A stretch of DNA of 64,000 nt, taken from positions 62,001 to 126,000 of the forward strand of contig NZ_CP042818.1 in NCBI RefSeq assembly GCF_008153345.1, read 5' to 3'. Under the pieces are notes generated by a model. That model searched no databases. It was given only the letters and a program-made list of their open reading frames with translations, and was not told where the DNA came from. The stretch comes from Treponema phagedenis (GTDB lineage Bacteria > Spirochaetota > Spirochaetia > Treponematales > Treponemataceae). The position numbers and the translations under genes were made by a program. Positions 52,683 through 61,639 of this stretch are shown piece by piece (within the stretch, counting starts at the first letter, position 1; every line of letters starts with the position of its first letter).

Positions 52683-54047
52683 ATGGAAAAACTTCCTTTT
52701 TTTATTTGCCCTGAAACATTGGGATGCAGACTTAATCAAGTTGAATCCGAATCGCTTGCCGTGCTTTTTTCTTTGCAAGGGTTTCAAGTACATGTATCTC
52801 CGCAAGAGCCGGATCATACAATTTTATGTATCGTAAATACATGCACGGTTACAAGCAAGGCTGAACAAAAAGCTCGCAGGCTTATAAGACTTCTTTTACA
52901 AAAATTTCCTTATGCGGTTATTCTGGTTACCGGTTGTTACGCAGAGCTTGAAGGCAGAACAATAGAAACAATAGATTCAAGAGTTATCAGCTTTCCCGGA
53001 AAGAAAAAAGATGCTTTAAAAAAATTACCAAAACTTTTATATCAATTACTTGAAAAAAACAGTATGCGTCTTACAGACTCTTATATTGCTGATGTTTCGG
53101 AGATTTTGCAATTTTTACAAAACACGGATTTGGACTCTAAAAAAGATTCTGAAATGTTTGCCTTGAGTACCGCACATTTTTTGTTTCATTCACGGGCAAC
53201 ATTAAAAATACAAGACGGCTGCAACAGCGCCTGCGCATACTGTAGAATTCGATTTGCACGCGGTAAATCAGTCTCCCTGCCCGTTACTGAAGTTATCCGT
53301 CGTGCGCAAGCAATCGAAGATGAGGGATTTGCGGAGTTAGTACTTTCGGGAGTAAATCTTTCTCAATATAAAAGCGAAGGCAAAAATTTTGCAGATGTTT
53401 TGCAGCAATTACTGGATGAAACAAAAAAAATTCACATACGTATATCAAGCCTCTATCCGGAAAGTATCACCCCCACTTTTTTGAAAGTTGCGGAAAATCC
53501 GCGTATCGCGCCGCATTTTCATCTTTCAATACAGTCCGGCAGTAACGCCATTCTGAACGCTATGCACCGTGCGTATACCGCAGACGATATTGTTTCCGTT
53601 GTTACTGCTTTGCGGAGCATAAAGGAAAATCCTTTTTTAGGCTGTGATATTATTGCAGGATTCCCCGGTGAAACGGCAGAAGATTTTGAGAAAACGCTTT
53701 CACTTTGTACGGATTTACGGTTTACCGGTATTCATGCGTTTCCTTTTTCGGCTCGCCCCGGAACCGAAGCTGCCGGCATGAAAGGACAGGTGCCGCAAAG
53801 AATTGCGGGTAAGCGTGTCGCCATGCTGCAAGCATTGGCAAAAGAACATTACAAGGACTATCTAGCATACTGGGACGGGAAAACACTTTTTGCCGTTGTT
53901 GAAAAATATACGGACAAACCGCAAGTGCTTACTGAAAACTATTTAAGTTTGCCCTTTGATTGCAACGAAAAAGATTTGCAAGGAAAGGCGGTTATAATAA
54001 AAGTACAGGGAAACAAGGCAGAGCTGTATAAAAATAATTTTTATTAA
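52683..54047 (+). CDS. mtaB: tRNA t6A37 methylthiotransferase MtaB
   Basis: 454 aa radical-SAM methylthiotransferase; converts t6A37 to ms2t6A37 in tRNAs reading ANN codons. Seen: an N-terminal UPF0004 domain with ETLGCRLNQVESESLA, IVNTCTVTSKAEQKARRLIR and LVTGCYAEL (three cysteines for the second 4Fe-4S cluster), the radical-SAM CxxxCxxC in DGCNSACAYCRIRFARG, and a C-terminal TRAM-like region. The order matches MtaB rather than MiaB. It starts 4 nt after the TPR gene, so is third in this operon. Confidence 0.92.
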   Translation: MEKLPFFICPETLGCRLNQVESESLAVLFSLQGFQVHVSPQEPDHTILCIVNTCTVTSKAEQKARRLIRLLLQKFPYAVILVTGCYAELEGRTIETIDSRVISFPGKKKDALKKLPKLLYQLLEKNSMRLTDSYIADVSEILQFLQNTDLDSKKDSEMFALSTAHFLFHSRATLKIQDGCNSACAYCRIRFARGKSVSLPVTEVIRRAQAIEDEGFAELVLSGVNLSQYKSEGKNFADVLQQLLDETKKIHIRISSLYPESITPTFLKVAENPRIAPHFHLSIQSGSNAILNAMHRAYTADDIVSVVTALRSIKENPFLGCDIIAGFPGETAEDFEKTLSLCTDLRFTGIHAFPFSARPGTEAAGMKGQVPQRIAGKRVAMLQALAKEHYKDYLAYWDGKTLFAVVEKYTDKPQVLTENYLSLPFDCNEKDLQGKAVIIKVQGNKAELYKNNFY

Positions 54048-54196
54048 ATTTAAATCCTCGACTTTTAGATTTTTTTGTGTTATTCTATCCATATAAAGAA
54101 ACATCTTGCGCAGCATCTTGTTTTATTTAAGACTAAAGTTTAACAAAAAGGAAACTCTGCCCTTTGTTGGACTGAAAGTAGTTATTAGGAGGATTT

Positions 54197-54484
54197 ATGA
54201 ACATTAATATTCAAGCAGTAAAATTCACCATGGATGAAGAGCAAAAAGCCTACGCATTAAAAAAGTTTGAAAGAATTCAATACGCAAAAGACTTAATTAC
54301 CGATGTTCTTTGTAATATTAAGCTTGATAAAAAATTTATCTATGAGTGTACCGTTAATTTTAAGGGCGGAACAGCCCATGTATCAACCGAAGATTATGAC
54401 TTTAATGCGGGAGTAAATAAACTCATGGATGTTTTGGATCAAAAAGTAAAAAAAGAAAAAGATAAAATACAAACAAAAAAATAA
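54197..54484 (+). CDS. hpf: Ribosome hibernation-promoting factor (short HPF/RaiA)
   Basis: 95 aa. Seen: the single RaiA/HPF beta-alpha-beta domain: MNINIQAVKFTMDEEQKAYALKKFERI, YECTVNFKGGTAHVSTEDYDFNAGVNKLMDVLDQKVKKEKDK with the basic helix that binds 16S rRNA. It is the short form without the C-terminal dimerisation domain. It inactivates ribosomes in stationary phase or stress. Strong ribosome site TTAGGAGG, own 150-nt upstream region, and a terminator about 115 nt downstream. Confidence 0.9.
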   Translation: MNINIQAVKFTMDEEQKAYALKKFERIQYAKDLITDVLCNIKLDKKFIYECTVNFKGGTAHVSTEDYDFNAGVNKLMDVLDQKVKKEKDKIQTKK

Positions 54485-54597
54485 CAAAGGCAAAACCTAC
54501 CGGTTTAATACCGGAAATCAGGTGTCTGCTATTCAACAAAGTCCGAATATATCGATTTTGAGTTTAACGATCTTTTTTGATTAAATAAAAATCTAAA

Positions 54598-54629
54598 CCT
54601 CCCTTTTTAAAAAGAGGGAGGCTGTTTTT
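54598..54629 (+). terminator. Rho-independent terminator of hpf
   Basis: CCTCCCTTTTTAAAAAGAGG followed by GAGG forms a stem closed by CCTCCC/GGGAGG with one bulged base. A T-run follows at 54625-54629. Confidence 0.8.
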
Positions 54630-54723
54630 ATTACACTTACAACACCTTAAACAAAAAAACCGGTGTAGCATTTTTTTGATAACTCGATTATTTTTTAATT
54701 CATTCAATATGACTTGTAAAAAA

Positions 54724-54972
54724 TTTTATATAAAAAGAACTCGACACGGCGCAACGGTGGGCAGTTTACCATAGGGCGAAGTTTTGAAAATTTACTGTAA
54801 CTTCGCCAACGAGTTTTAAAGCTTCAATTTTACAATTTTATGTTGATGCTTTAAAACATCGTTTGGAATTGAGCAAGGGCGAGCAATTTACCATAGTGAT
54901 ACTGAATTAATTCTCAAACTGCCTGTTAATACTCCAATTACTAACAGCACTTAATTACAAAACGTTATACTG
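54724..54972 (+). repeat. Dispersed modular hairpin repeat, copy C, with IS630-like end
   Basis: In order: TTTATATAAAAAGAACTCGA, CACGGCGCAACGG, GGTGGGCAGTTTACC, hairpin GGCGAAGTT...AACTTCGCC, hairpin GTTTTAAAGC...GCTTTAAAAC, GGGCGAGCAATTTACC, and at the far end CTTAATTACAAAACGTTATAC, the complement of the IS630-like terminal sequence. It lies just beyond the stop of the VWA protein gene. Confidence 0.85.
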
Positions 54973-55003
54973 GGAACAAGCCGCGCTTTTTACATTACGC
55001 AAA

Positions 55004-57415
55004 TCACTTATATTCAATTGATTTTAAAATCTTATTCAGCTTAACAATTGGATCTTCGTACTGTCTGAAAGTAAACAACACATGATATCCCATATCGGAA
55101 ACAGCCGTGATACTTTTCCCTATACAATTATGTATCATGTTTGAGGTTTCGTATGGAAAGTACTGAGGCTTTAGGATTGCAAGATGATAATCTCTCCCAT
55201 CATACCGCACCTGCGCAAGTTTTGAGGGGAAAGGAACAAGGAAAATTAAAAAGTCATCGCTTTTTCCGCCGCCAACGCTCAAGCGTGAACCGGGCCGCAT
55301 AACGTGAATATTTCGTTTTCCGATTGCCCTTGTCTGATTAAAGACAAAAATTTCAGTCATGCCTGATTGGTTATGCTTAATCTCGATTTTTTCCGAGTGA
55401 TTTGCCGGAGCAAAATTCCCTCGATTTTGCGCGAAATTTGCTCCTGCAGAATTTAAAACTGCAAAACGATTTTGTGAATCCGCAGTTTGCTGTGAAGCAA
55501 TTCTACTTGTATCAGCGGTAAAAGCCGTACGAGATTCCGTTGCGGTTGCAAAACTGGATTGTCCAAAGCTATTAAGAGAAGTTTTTGTGTCAGGTTTTTC
55601 GTCAAGCTGATGCGGATAATACTTTTCCTCCTTAGTGAAGCTATTCATTGTTTCAACTGCATGAGCTTTTTCTTCTTGTTCAGTACTTTGCTTGCCTGCT
55701 GTACTGATTGCTCGTGATACCGGATGCGAAGTTCTGCGAGTAATAAAATATATGAGTAAGAAAAGTAAAATAAGTACAAGTAAAATAAGCAAAATGAGGT
55801 ACAGGATTGCATGTTCACCGAATAATCCTTCAAGCGCAGAGGGAAGAACCTGCAAGTTTACCGAAGCGGTTTGCGGATGCACTCGCTTTCCTTCAGCAAA
55901 TTCAAGTCTGAGATTTATTTGATATGCTCCTTGCTTTGCGTATCCTTTTGGAAGCTGTATTTTAGGAGCAATCTGAACTTCTTCACCGACTTTTATCGTA
56001 ACGCTTTTTCCTTTTACTAAAATCTTTTCAGAATCAAAACCATTATCAAATATAACAGCATTTAATTGCAGCTGAACCGATTCGGAAGCGCTGTTTTTAA
56101 TTGTTAAAGGCAAGCTAAAGCTTTTCCCTGTTGCGTTAATTGTGCTAGGAAAAATAACTTGCGGAAGCGCTTTTTGTGTATCATCAAACTCAACACTACC
56201 GTCTGCGTTCACCTTACTCGGATTAATTCCTGCCGCTTTTGTAAATTCGCCGGAAACATCGGTAGCGGTTTCAACTCCTTCCGCGGCTTGAGAGTCGGAA
56301 GAGCTTTCTGAATTGCTCTGCGAAATTCCTTCAGAACCCGAATCGAGATTCAAACCGGACTCTGAATTAAGTCCGCCCTCTCCGGAAGACTGAGTGTCAG
56401 GACTAGCGTGCGTGTCGTTAAAAGGTTGAGTTTCCGAACCGTAACCACTATCTCCGGATGATTGTCGTGCGGAGTTACTGCCGATATTTCCCAAAGATTG
56501 AGTCTTTGAAAGAGTGTCGCTGCTTCCGGAAGATTCTGTGCCGGTTCCCCCCCAAAAATGAGTACCCGAACTTTGTCCCAACTCGGTACCGGAATCGGTA
56601 TCAATACCGCCAGACATGGAGGGAGCTCTCTGATTTTGCCCTGTTTTTCCTGCTGAAAAGCCGGATTGTTCGGCGGCAGATCCTTTTCCTTGTTGACCGG
56701 TCTCCCCTCCGATTGATTGAGAGCCTGATGTTTCGCCCTTTTTTGTTACGGACGGATCAATTTTTATTTTTCCTTTTGTTCCATCGGGATACGTTATGTT
56801 TCCATTATTATCCATTGTACCGGTATAGAGATTCCCATCCAAATCCTTAATGGCAACCCCCGACGGAAAGGGAAGTTTTACATAGTAAACCTTCCAACCG
56901 GTTTGTCGAATTGCCGCAGCGTTTTTTGCAAGGGCTGTTTTAATTTGTTCTGCATTATAGTTTTTATACGGACTTGTCTCCGGCGGATTAAAAATTCCGT
57001 CGGAGATAATAATCAATAGTTTTTCTTTTTTTTGCGGAAGAGAATTCACATATTGTTTTGCATAATCCAAGGCGGAAAGAAAATCGGAATTTAAGCCGAG
57101 CTGATATAAAAGCATAAATCGGGATACAATCCTTGACATATCAGCTTCAGAGTTAATAATTTGTGATACCTCATATCGCGGTTTTGCATTAAAAGAAAGA
57201 ACGTGAAAAGTATCGCCTTTTCTGACAAACTTATCATTTATCTCTTTTAATACCCGGTTATTGATGATATCATGATATTGCAAAACCGTTCCGGATGTAT
57301 CCATCACGACTACTATATCAGCAGACTGATTAACCATACGGCTCTGTGCGGTCAGCGGTAAAAATAGCACCCCGAATAAAACACAGATTGACAGCAATTT
57401 TCTTATTTGCCGCAT
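55004..57415 (-). CDS. Membrane-anchored VWA-domain protein with Ser/Gly-rich linker
   Basis: 803 aa. Seen: a signal peptide (LLSICVLFGVLFLPLTAQS). Residues about 30-190 form a von Willebrand A domain (SADIVVVMDTSGTVLQYHD, LLIIISDGIFNPPE), whose MIDAS reads DTSGT instead of the usual DxSxS. Residues about 232-382 are a low-complexity Ser/Gly/Thr/Gln linker; an Ig-like beta domain follows; a membrane segment lies at about 532-556 (AILYLILLILLVLILLFLLI). The C-terminal part (from about 690) holds a compact beta domain (GKRNIHVMRPGSRLSVGGGKSDDFLIF) that resembles an FHA-like fold. Probably an envelope-spanning scaffold. Begins 24 nt after the GreA fusion gene; ribosome site GGGGGAGA. Confidence 0.75.
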   Translation of the reverse strand: MRQIRKLLSICVLFGVLFLPLTAQSRMVNQSADIVVVMDTSGTVLQYHDIINNRVLKEINDKFVRKGDTFHVLSFNAKPRYEVSQIINSEADMSRIVSRFMLLYQLGLNSDFLSALDYAKQYVNSLPQKKEKLLIIISDGIFNPPETSPYKNYNAEQIKTALAKNAAAIRQTGWKVYYVKLPFPSGVAIKDLDGNLYTGTMDNNGNITYPDGTKGKIKIDPSVTKKGETSGSQSIGGETGQQGKGSAAEQSGFSAGKTGQNQRAPSMSGGIDTDSGTELGQSSGTHFWGGTGTESSGSSDTLSKTQSLGNIGSNSARQSSGDSGYGSETQPFNDTHASPDTQSSGEGGLNSESGLNLDSGSEGISQSNSESSSDSQAAEGVETATDVSGEFTKAAGINPSKVNADGSVEFDDTQKALPQVIFPSTINATGKSFSLPLTIKNSASESVQLQLNAVIFDNGFDSEKILVKGKSVTIKVGEEVQIAPKIQLPKGYAKQGAYQINLRLEFAEGKRVHPQTASVNLQVLPSALEGLFGEHAILYLILLILLVLILLFLLIYFITRRTSHPVSRAISTAGKQSTEQEEKAHAVETMNSFTKEEKYYPHQLDEKPDTKTSLNSFGQSSFATATESRTAFTADTSRIASQQTADSQNRFAVLNSAGANFAQNRGNFAPANHSEKIEIKHNQSGMTEIFVFNQTRAIGKRNIHVMRPGSRLSVGGGKSDDFLIFLVPFPSKLAQVRYDGRDYHLAILKPQYFPYETSNMIHNCIGKSITAVSDMGYHVLFTFRQYEDPIVKLNKILKSIEYK

Positions 57416-57439
57416 AGATTCTCCCCCTTTTTCTCCGCA

Positions 57440-60121
57440 TTAGATTTCTGCTGCGGATATGTTTAGAATCTCATAAATTTTTTCATCTTCACTAATAGTA
57501 AAAGACAGTTTTTCACCCTTTTTATGATTAAGCAAGTTCGTCCCAAGCGGCGACATATAAGAAATAACACCGCCTTCGGGGTTTGATTCCCATGGGCCAA
57601 GTATAGTATACACTTCGTTTTCTCCGCTTGTATGATTTTTTAACTCAACGATTGTTCCGAAAGAAACTTTTCCAATTGTCGTAGCCGTAGGATCAAATAC
57701 TTGAGCGCGTTCAATTTCTTCTTGCAATCTGGTTACCATGTTATTTAACCGTGTTTGCTCTTCTCTTGCCGCTTTGTACTCCGCATTTTCACGAAGGTCC
57801 CCAAGCTCAAGAGCTTTACCAATCTCTTTTGAATTTTCAGGAATTTTGATATCAATAATTTCTTGTAATTCTTTTTTCTTTGCTTCAAGCATTTTTGCAG
57901 TAACAATGAGTCCGCGCGCGGTAACCGTTTTTTCTTCCGTATCAAAGAATTTAAAATCTTTATATTTTTCAAGAATTTTATTACGAAGCTGCATTTTTAA
58001 TTTCGGGTCCAAATCTACAATATCATTAATGAAGGTGTAGAACCGCGTAACAGTATCTTCATCGCAGTCGAGAATAAAATTCTCAAGCAATGCATCTTTT
58101 CCAAATAATACACCAAGCACTTGTTTATTAATTCTTCTGTTTTCGGTTGTATTTCGTTTATTGGCAATTTCACGATAGGTAATATCAAGAATATGAATCA
58201 GCACAATAATTTGTCGGGCATAGTCAATATTCAACTCTTGAAACCATGCTTCGTTTCCTATATTTTTAAATAGCCAAATCACTGCCTCCCTATTATCACT
58301 GTAATTTTCAAAACACTCTTCAACAAGTTTTTTTACCTTTTCTTCAAAGCCTTCTTCTATAAGCGTGTTTAATATATCCAATGATAAAATGACGGGGAAA
58401 AGTTTTATATATTCATCACTCCAATCGGGAATGAGATTTTTGATTTTTTGCAAAAATTCCGCTTTAAGCGCCTTGTCTTTTATACCGGCATATACCGCAG
58501 AAGGATCGGATATCTGTTCATATAATCCGGCAAAATTATATACCTTATCAACTTGCAAATGAGCAAATGCAGTTGCGACCTTTGTTACCACCAAGTATGC
58601 TGATATTACTTGCTCATCAACCTGATTAAAAGCTTTTAAGAAATTATTAAAATACGTGAACATATCGCGGAATGTATCGGAATCGGTATCTCCGTTGTCC
58701 ATAAAAGTATTAAGTATTTCAATTCGCGCGAAAAAGTTTCTTTGTGCTTTAAATTCGTTTGCAAGTTTTTCTTCAATAGACACCGGTCTGCTACGCACCG
58801 TATAAAAATCAATGTTTGACGGATTTGCGGCAAAATCCGTACTCTCTTTTAAAATTTTCCGTGCCTTTGTATTCCAGCTTGTCCATTCCCCTGGCGTTAG
58901 TAAGGACGGAACAATCTCCTGCTTTACTCGTTTAAGATCGCAATTATTATCAAAACTGCGGATAATAACTTTTAATGCCCATTCGGGATTTTTTTTCACC
59001 TTTGCGGCAAGCTCATCCCGTTTCATTGTTGATTTAAGCACCCAAATATGATCTTTATCGAGGGTTTGTAATGCGGTAATCGCCATTTTTAATCCCATCG
59101 TATGTCCGCGCTTTTTTACAAAATCGATAAGCAGGTCGTCATTATCTACTTTTGCAATTCTTCCGACGCCCCAAGTTCGATGAAAAACATAATTGCCCTC
59201 ATCAAAGGAGATATGCTTTTCAAAGTCGGCGATGGCTTCAAAAATATTGCGCCATGATTGGCTAATATTTGAAATTTTCAGATATTCTTCAAGCTGGCTG
59301 TGGTCTGCATACCGCTGCTTAAAACAGTCGATAATTTCCTTACGCGCCCAAGTATCTTTTTCATTATATTCAAGAATGAGTTTTAAAATATCAATACAGG
59401 TTTGCCAATCTTCATTTTTCTTATAATACACATAGACTTCCTGCATTAAAAGTCCGCCGCGTCCTTCTCCGATTTTTTCGGATATTTTCTTTTGTTCACG
59501 GTAGAAGAAATCAATATCTTCAGGGATAAGCTCTACCAGCTTAGACCAAACTTCTTTGATTGCGGTTCCCTGTTTTTGTACAATAAGCCTATAGAGGGAC
59601 TTTTTATAATATTCGATTGCTTTTTCCAAGTCGCCATCTTGCTCATATTTTTCAGCTAAAAGTCTCGGTATTTCCGTTTCATCATAATCAATTTTGATGA
59701 GCCGCTCCCAGATATCATATATCTCTTCATTCCCCGCGGCTTTGTAAATCTCTGCTAAAGTTCTTAACGCAAGCTTGGAGTCGCCGTAATCAAGCACTCT
59801 ATTACAAAGGTGTGTAACAATTTGCGTTTTATGATTGTCAATAAAAATATTGATAAGCGTAACAAGCGTAGAATCATCAAGCAACTGTTTTGATAATGAA
59901 ATAATGCTAGCTATGTATAAAGCAATAATGCTGTTTTTTGTGTGAGAAAGGTGTTCATCACAAAGTTGCTTTAAACCGTCAAGATATGATTCTTTTTTTG
60001 CTTCCGCAATAATTTTATCAAGCTCTTTAAATTTATCGGTTGAATACGCACTCAGAGCCGCCCTTGTCCATTTTTCTTCATTGAGCATTTCTCGAACGGT
60101 TTTTTCTATTCGCTCAGACAT
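57440..60121 (-). CDS. greA: GreA-domain protein with very long N-terminal helical region
   Basis: 893 aa. Seen: the last about 160 residues (from about 732) are a complete GreA: coiled-coil TARGLIVTAKMLEAKKKELQEII then ENSKEIGKALELGDLRENAEYKAAREEQTRLNNMVTRLQEEIERA, with the acidic tip residues in GDLRENAEY, and the C-terminal FKBP-like domain (VELKNHTSGENEVYTILGPWESN). The first 730 residues are helical and contain TPR-like units (LLAEKYEQDGDLEKAIEYYKKSLY) and KOW/SH3-like VFHRTWGVGRIAKVDNDDLLIDF. Known: Borrelia and other spirochaetes have GreA proteins of about 900 aa. It would rescue backtracked RNA polymerase; the role of the N-terminal part is unknown. Between a TPR gene (17 nt) and the VWA gene (24 nt). 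Confidence 0.88.
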   Translation of the reverse strand: MSERIEKTVREMLNEEKWTRAALSAYSTDKFKELDKIIAEAKKESYLDGLKQLCDEHLSHTKNSIIALYIASIISLSKQLLDDSTLVTLINIFIDNHKTQIVTHLCNRVLDYGDSKLALRTLAEIYKAAGNEEIYDIWERLIKIDYDETEIPRLLAEKYEQDGDLEKAIEYYKKSLYRLIVQKQGTAIKEVWSKLVELIPEDIDFFYREQKKISEKIGEGRGGLLMQEVYVYYKKNEDWQTCIDILKLILEYNEKDTWARKEIIDCFKQRYADHSQLEEYLKISNISQSWRNIFEAIADFEKHISFDEGNYVFHRTWGVGRIAKVDNDDLLIDFVKKRGHTMGLKMAITALQTLDKDHIWVLKSTMKRDELAAKVKKNPEWALKVIIRSFDNNCDLKRVKQEIVPSLLTPGEWTSWNTKARKILKESTDFAANPSNIDFYTVRSRPVSIEEKLANEFKAQRNFFARIEILNTFMDNGDTDSDTFRDMFTYFNNFLKAFNQVDEQVISAYLVVTKVATAFAHLQVDKVYNFAGLYEQISDPSAVYAGIKDKALKAEFLQKIKNLIPDWSDEYIKLFPVILSLDILNTLIEEGFEEKVKKLVEECFENYSDNREAVIWLFKNIGNEAWFQELNIDYARQIIVLIHILDITYREIANKRNTTENRRINKQVLGVLFGKDALLENFILDCDEDTVTRFYTFINDIVDLDPKLKMQLRNKILEKYKDFKFFDTEEKTVTARGLIVTAKMLEAKKKELQEIIDIKIPENSKEIGKALELGDLRENAEYKAAREEQTRLNNMVTRLQEEIERAQVFDPTATTIGKVSFGTIVELKNHTSGENEVYTILGPWESNPEGGVISYMSPLGTNLLNHKKGEKLSFTISEDEKIYEILNISAAEI

Positions 60122-60138
60122 AATCTAATCCCCCAAAT

Positions 60139-61086
60139 TTACGCTATTCCTACATAGCGATTATAAATTGATGTATCGATCAGTTTGATCCTTAATAGAA
60201 TCTCATCGATTTTTCGTTTATCTTCACTGATATTGATATAGTGATCAATTAACCAAAAGTAGTAATTTATAAGTCGCGGCTTAAGCAGTTTTTCTTCTTC
60301 CGTCGCGTTTCCGCTTTTTAGTTCGCTTTCTAAAGAATAGATTGACTGTTTTAACCTTCCTATTTCCAGCGCTCTCAACTCCCGCTTAACGGTAAGCACT
60401 CCATCCAGTTTTCCGTATATAGGCAACCATTCGGCAAGCTCTTTACCGGAATACCCGAAAGAAGCAACTCGAGCGATAAGGCTATTAATAAGCCCCGACT
60501 CTAAAAAAGGTAACTCTATTTTTGAAGCACCTTTGAAAAAGGCCTCGCGAAAATAAAGCTTTGCCCAGCGAATTTCCCCCGCGAGGGCGTAGGCATCGGC
60601 AAGTTCTGCCAAAACAGGCGGAGAATCCTGCTCTTTTGAAAGAGCAAAATTAAGACATTCTCGTGCCGTATCATAATCGCCCAATGCTTTATAGCAAAGA
60701 CCTGTCTTACGATATATCTCTGCGGGCTGCTCTCTTGTATCCTCTGTCAGCAGCTTTCCATAAAATCTTAGAGCAGAGGTAAAAGCATAGCATTTTAGCG
60801 CGTAAATGATAGGTTCCGAAAATATCCCTTCCTTTTTCATATAGGTTAAAAAAGGTGCCCATTGAGCAATAATATATTCACCCTGGCTAAATGAATCTGC
60901 TATATCACTTATCTGTTGCAGTCTGTCCTCCCAAAATTTTACCCCTTTTAAGGTATATAAAACCGTAGGATTTTCTAGATCCTCTTGCAAAATATTTTGC
61001 AAGCCTTGCCGAGCCTGCTCCAGATCTCCGTGCCTTAACAGTTTTAGCACCGGTTCCAACACTGTTTGGACAGATCGCGCAATCAT
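60139..61086 (-). CDS. TPR-repeat protein of unknown function
   Basis: 315 aa, no signal peptide, so cytoplasmic. Seen: TPR-like units at VLKLLRHGDLEQARQGLQNIL, YRKTGLCYKALGDYDTAREC and LAELADAYALAGEIRWAKLY, then a helical C-terminal region (RALEIGRLKQSIYSLESEL). First gene of the operon with the long GreA protein, 17 nt upstream of it. It may be a partner of the GreA N-terminal region (inference). Promoter: TTGACT (61126-61121), 16-nt spacer, TATAAT (61104-61099), only 12 nt from the ATG, with no ribosome site, so probably near-leaderless. Confidence 0.75.
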   Translation of the reverse strand: MIARSVQTVLEPVLKLLRHGDLEQARQGLQNILQEDLENPTVLYTLKGVKFWEDRLQQISDIADSFSQGEYIIAQWAPFLTYMKKEGIFSEPIIYALKCYAFTSALRFYGKLLTEDTREQPAEIYRKTGLCYKALGDYDTARECLNFALSKEQDSPPVLAELADAYALAGEIRWAKLYFREAFFKGASKIELPFLESGLINSLIARVASFGYSGKELAEWLPIYGKLDGVLTVKRELRALEIGRLKQSIYSLESELKSGNATEEEKLLKPRLINYYFWLIDHYINISEDKRKIDEILLRIKLIDTSIYNRYVGIA

Positions 61087-61098
61087 ATACTATAATAT

Positions 61099-61126
61099 AT
61101 TATACTGATATCAGCGGAATAGTCAA
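61099..61126 (-). promoter_or_regulatory. Promoter of the TPR-GreA-VWA operon
   Basis: On the minus strand TTGACT, a 16-nt spacer, TATAAT. The predicted transcript starts about 5 nt before the ATG at 61086, and no Shine-Dalgarno sequence is present. Confidence 0.6.
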
Positions 61127-61344
61127 TTGATCGGATTTTCCATTTTTTTGCATTTTATTCTTAAGTTATTTCATACATAAAAACAAAAACGCAGCAGTAT
61201 AAAAGAAGAGCATCTTGTGCATACATTCCATAATTAACCTTACTGATACACTTCCGTTCTAAAAAATAACGCATAAAATAATCCCAATTTGAAACTGTTT
61301 TCTGCAAGGCTGCCAAGAAAATACAAAAATAAAATTTCTAACTT

Positions 61345-61490
61345 TTTATCAAAAAGAGTCCGACACGGCGCAAGGGCGAACCCTTGGAATTTCTACCTTT
61401 GGTTCGCCTACGAGTTTTGCCTGCTTACGCAGGAGAATCAGGCAAAACATCGTTTGGAATTGAGTAACGGTGAGCAAACTTACCATAGGC
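61345..61490 (+). repeat. Dispersed modular hairpin repeat, copy E
   Basis: TTTTTATCAAAAAGAGTCCG, ACACGGCGCAA, hairpin GGCGAACC...GGTTCGCC, hairpin GTTTTGCCTG...CAGGCAAAAC, then GGTGAGCAAACTTACCATAG. The first half is nearly identical to copy D. It lies in the 600-nt gap between tex and the TPR gene. Confidence 0.85.
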
Positions 61491-61639
61491 ACAATGCTAC
61501 GCACCACGGACTTTACAATAAACTACTTGCGCCTTGCGCTGGAGAAAAATAAGAAGTTAAACTCGGAAAAAGCTGTGCAGGAATAAGAACAGGACTGCGC
61601 TTGGCTTGCTGCCCTGTTTCGGTACAAAAGCAAATAACA

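Noticed and set aside
5383-61490. CRISPR array or tandem repeat array
   Set aside because: The repeats are scattered one per intergenic gap, kilobases apart, of variable length and with no regular spacers. No cas genes are present.
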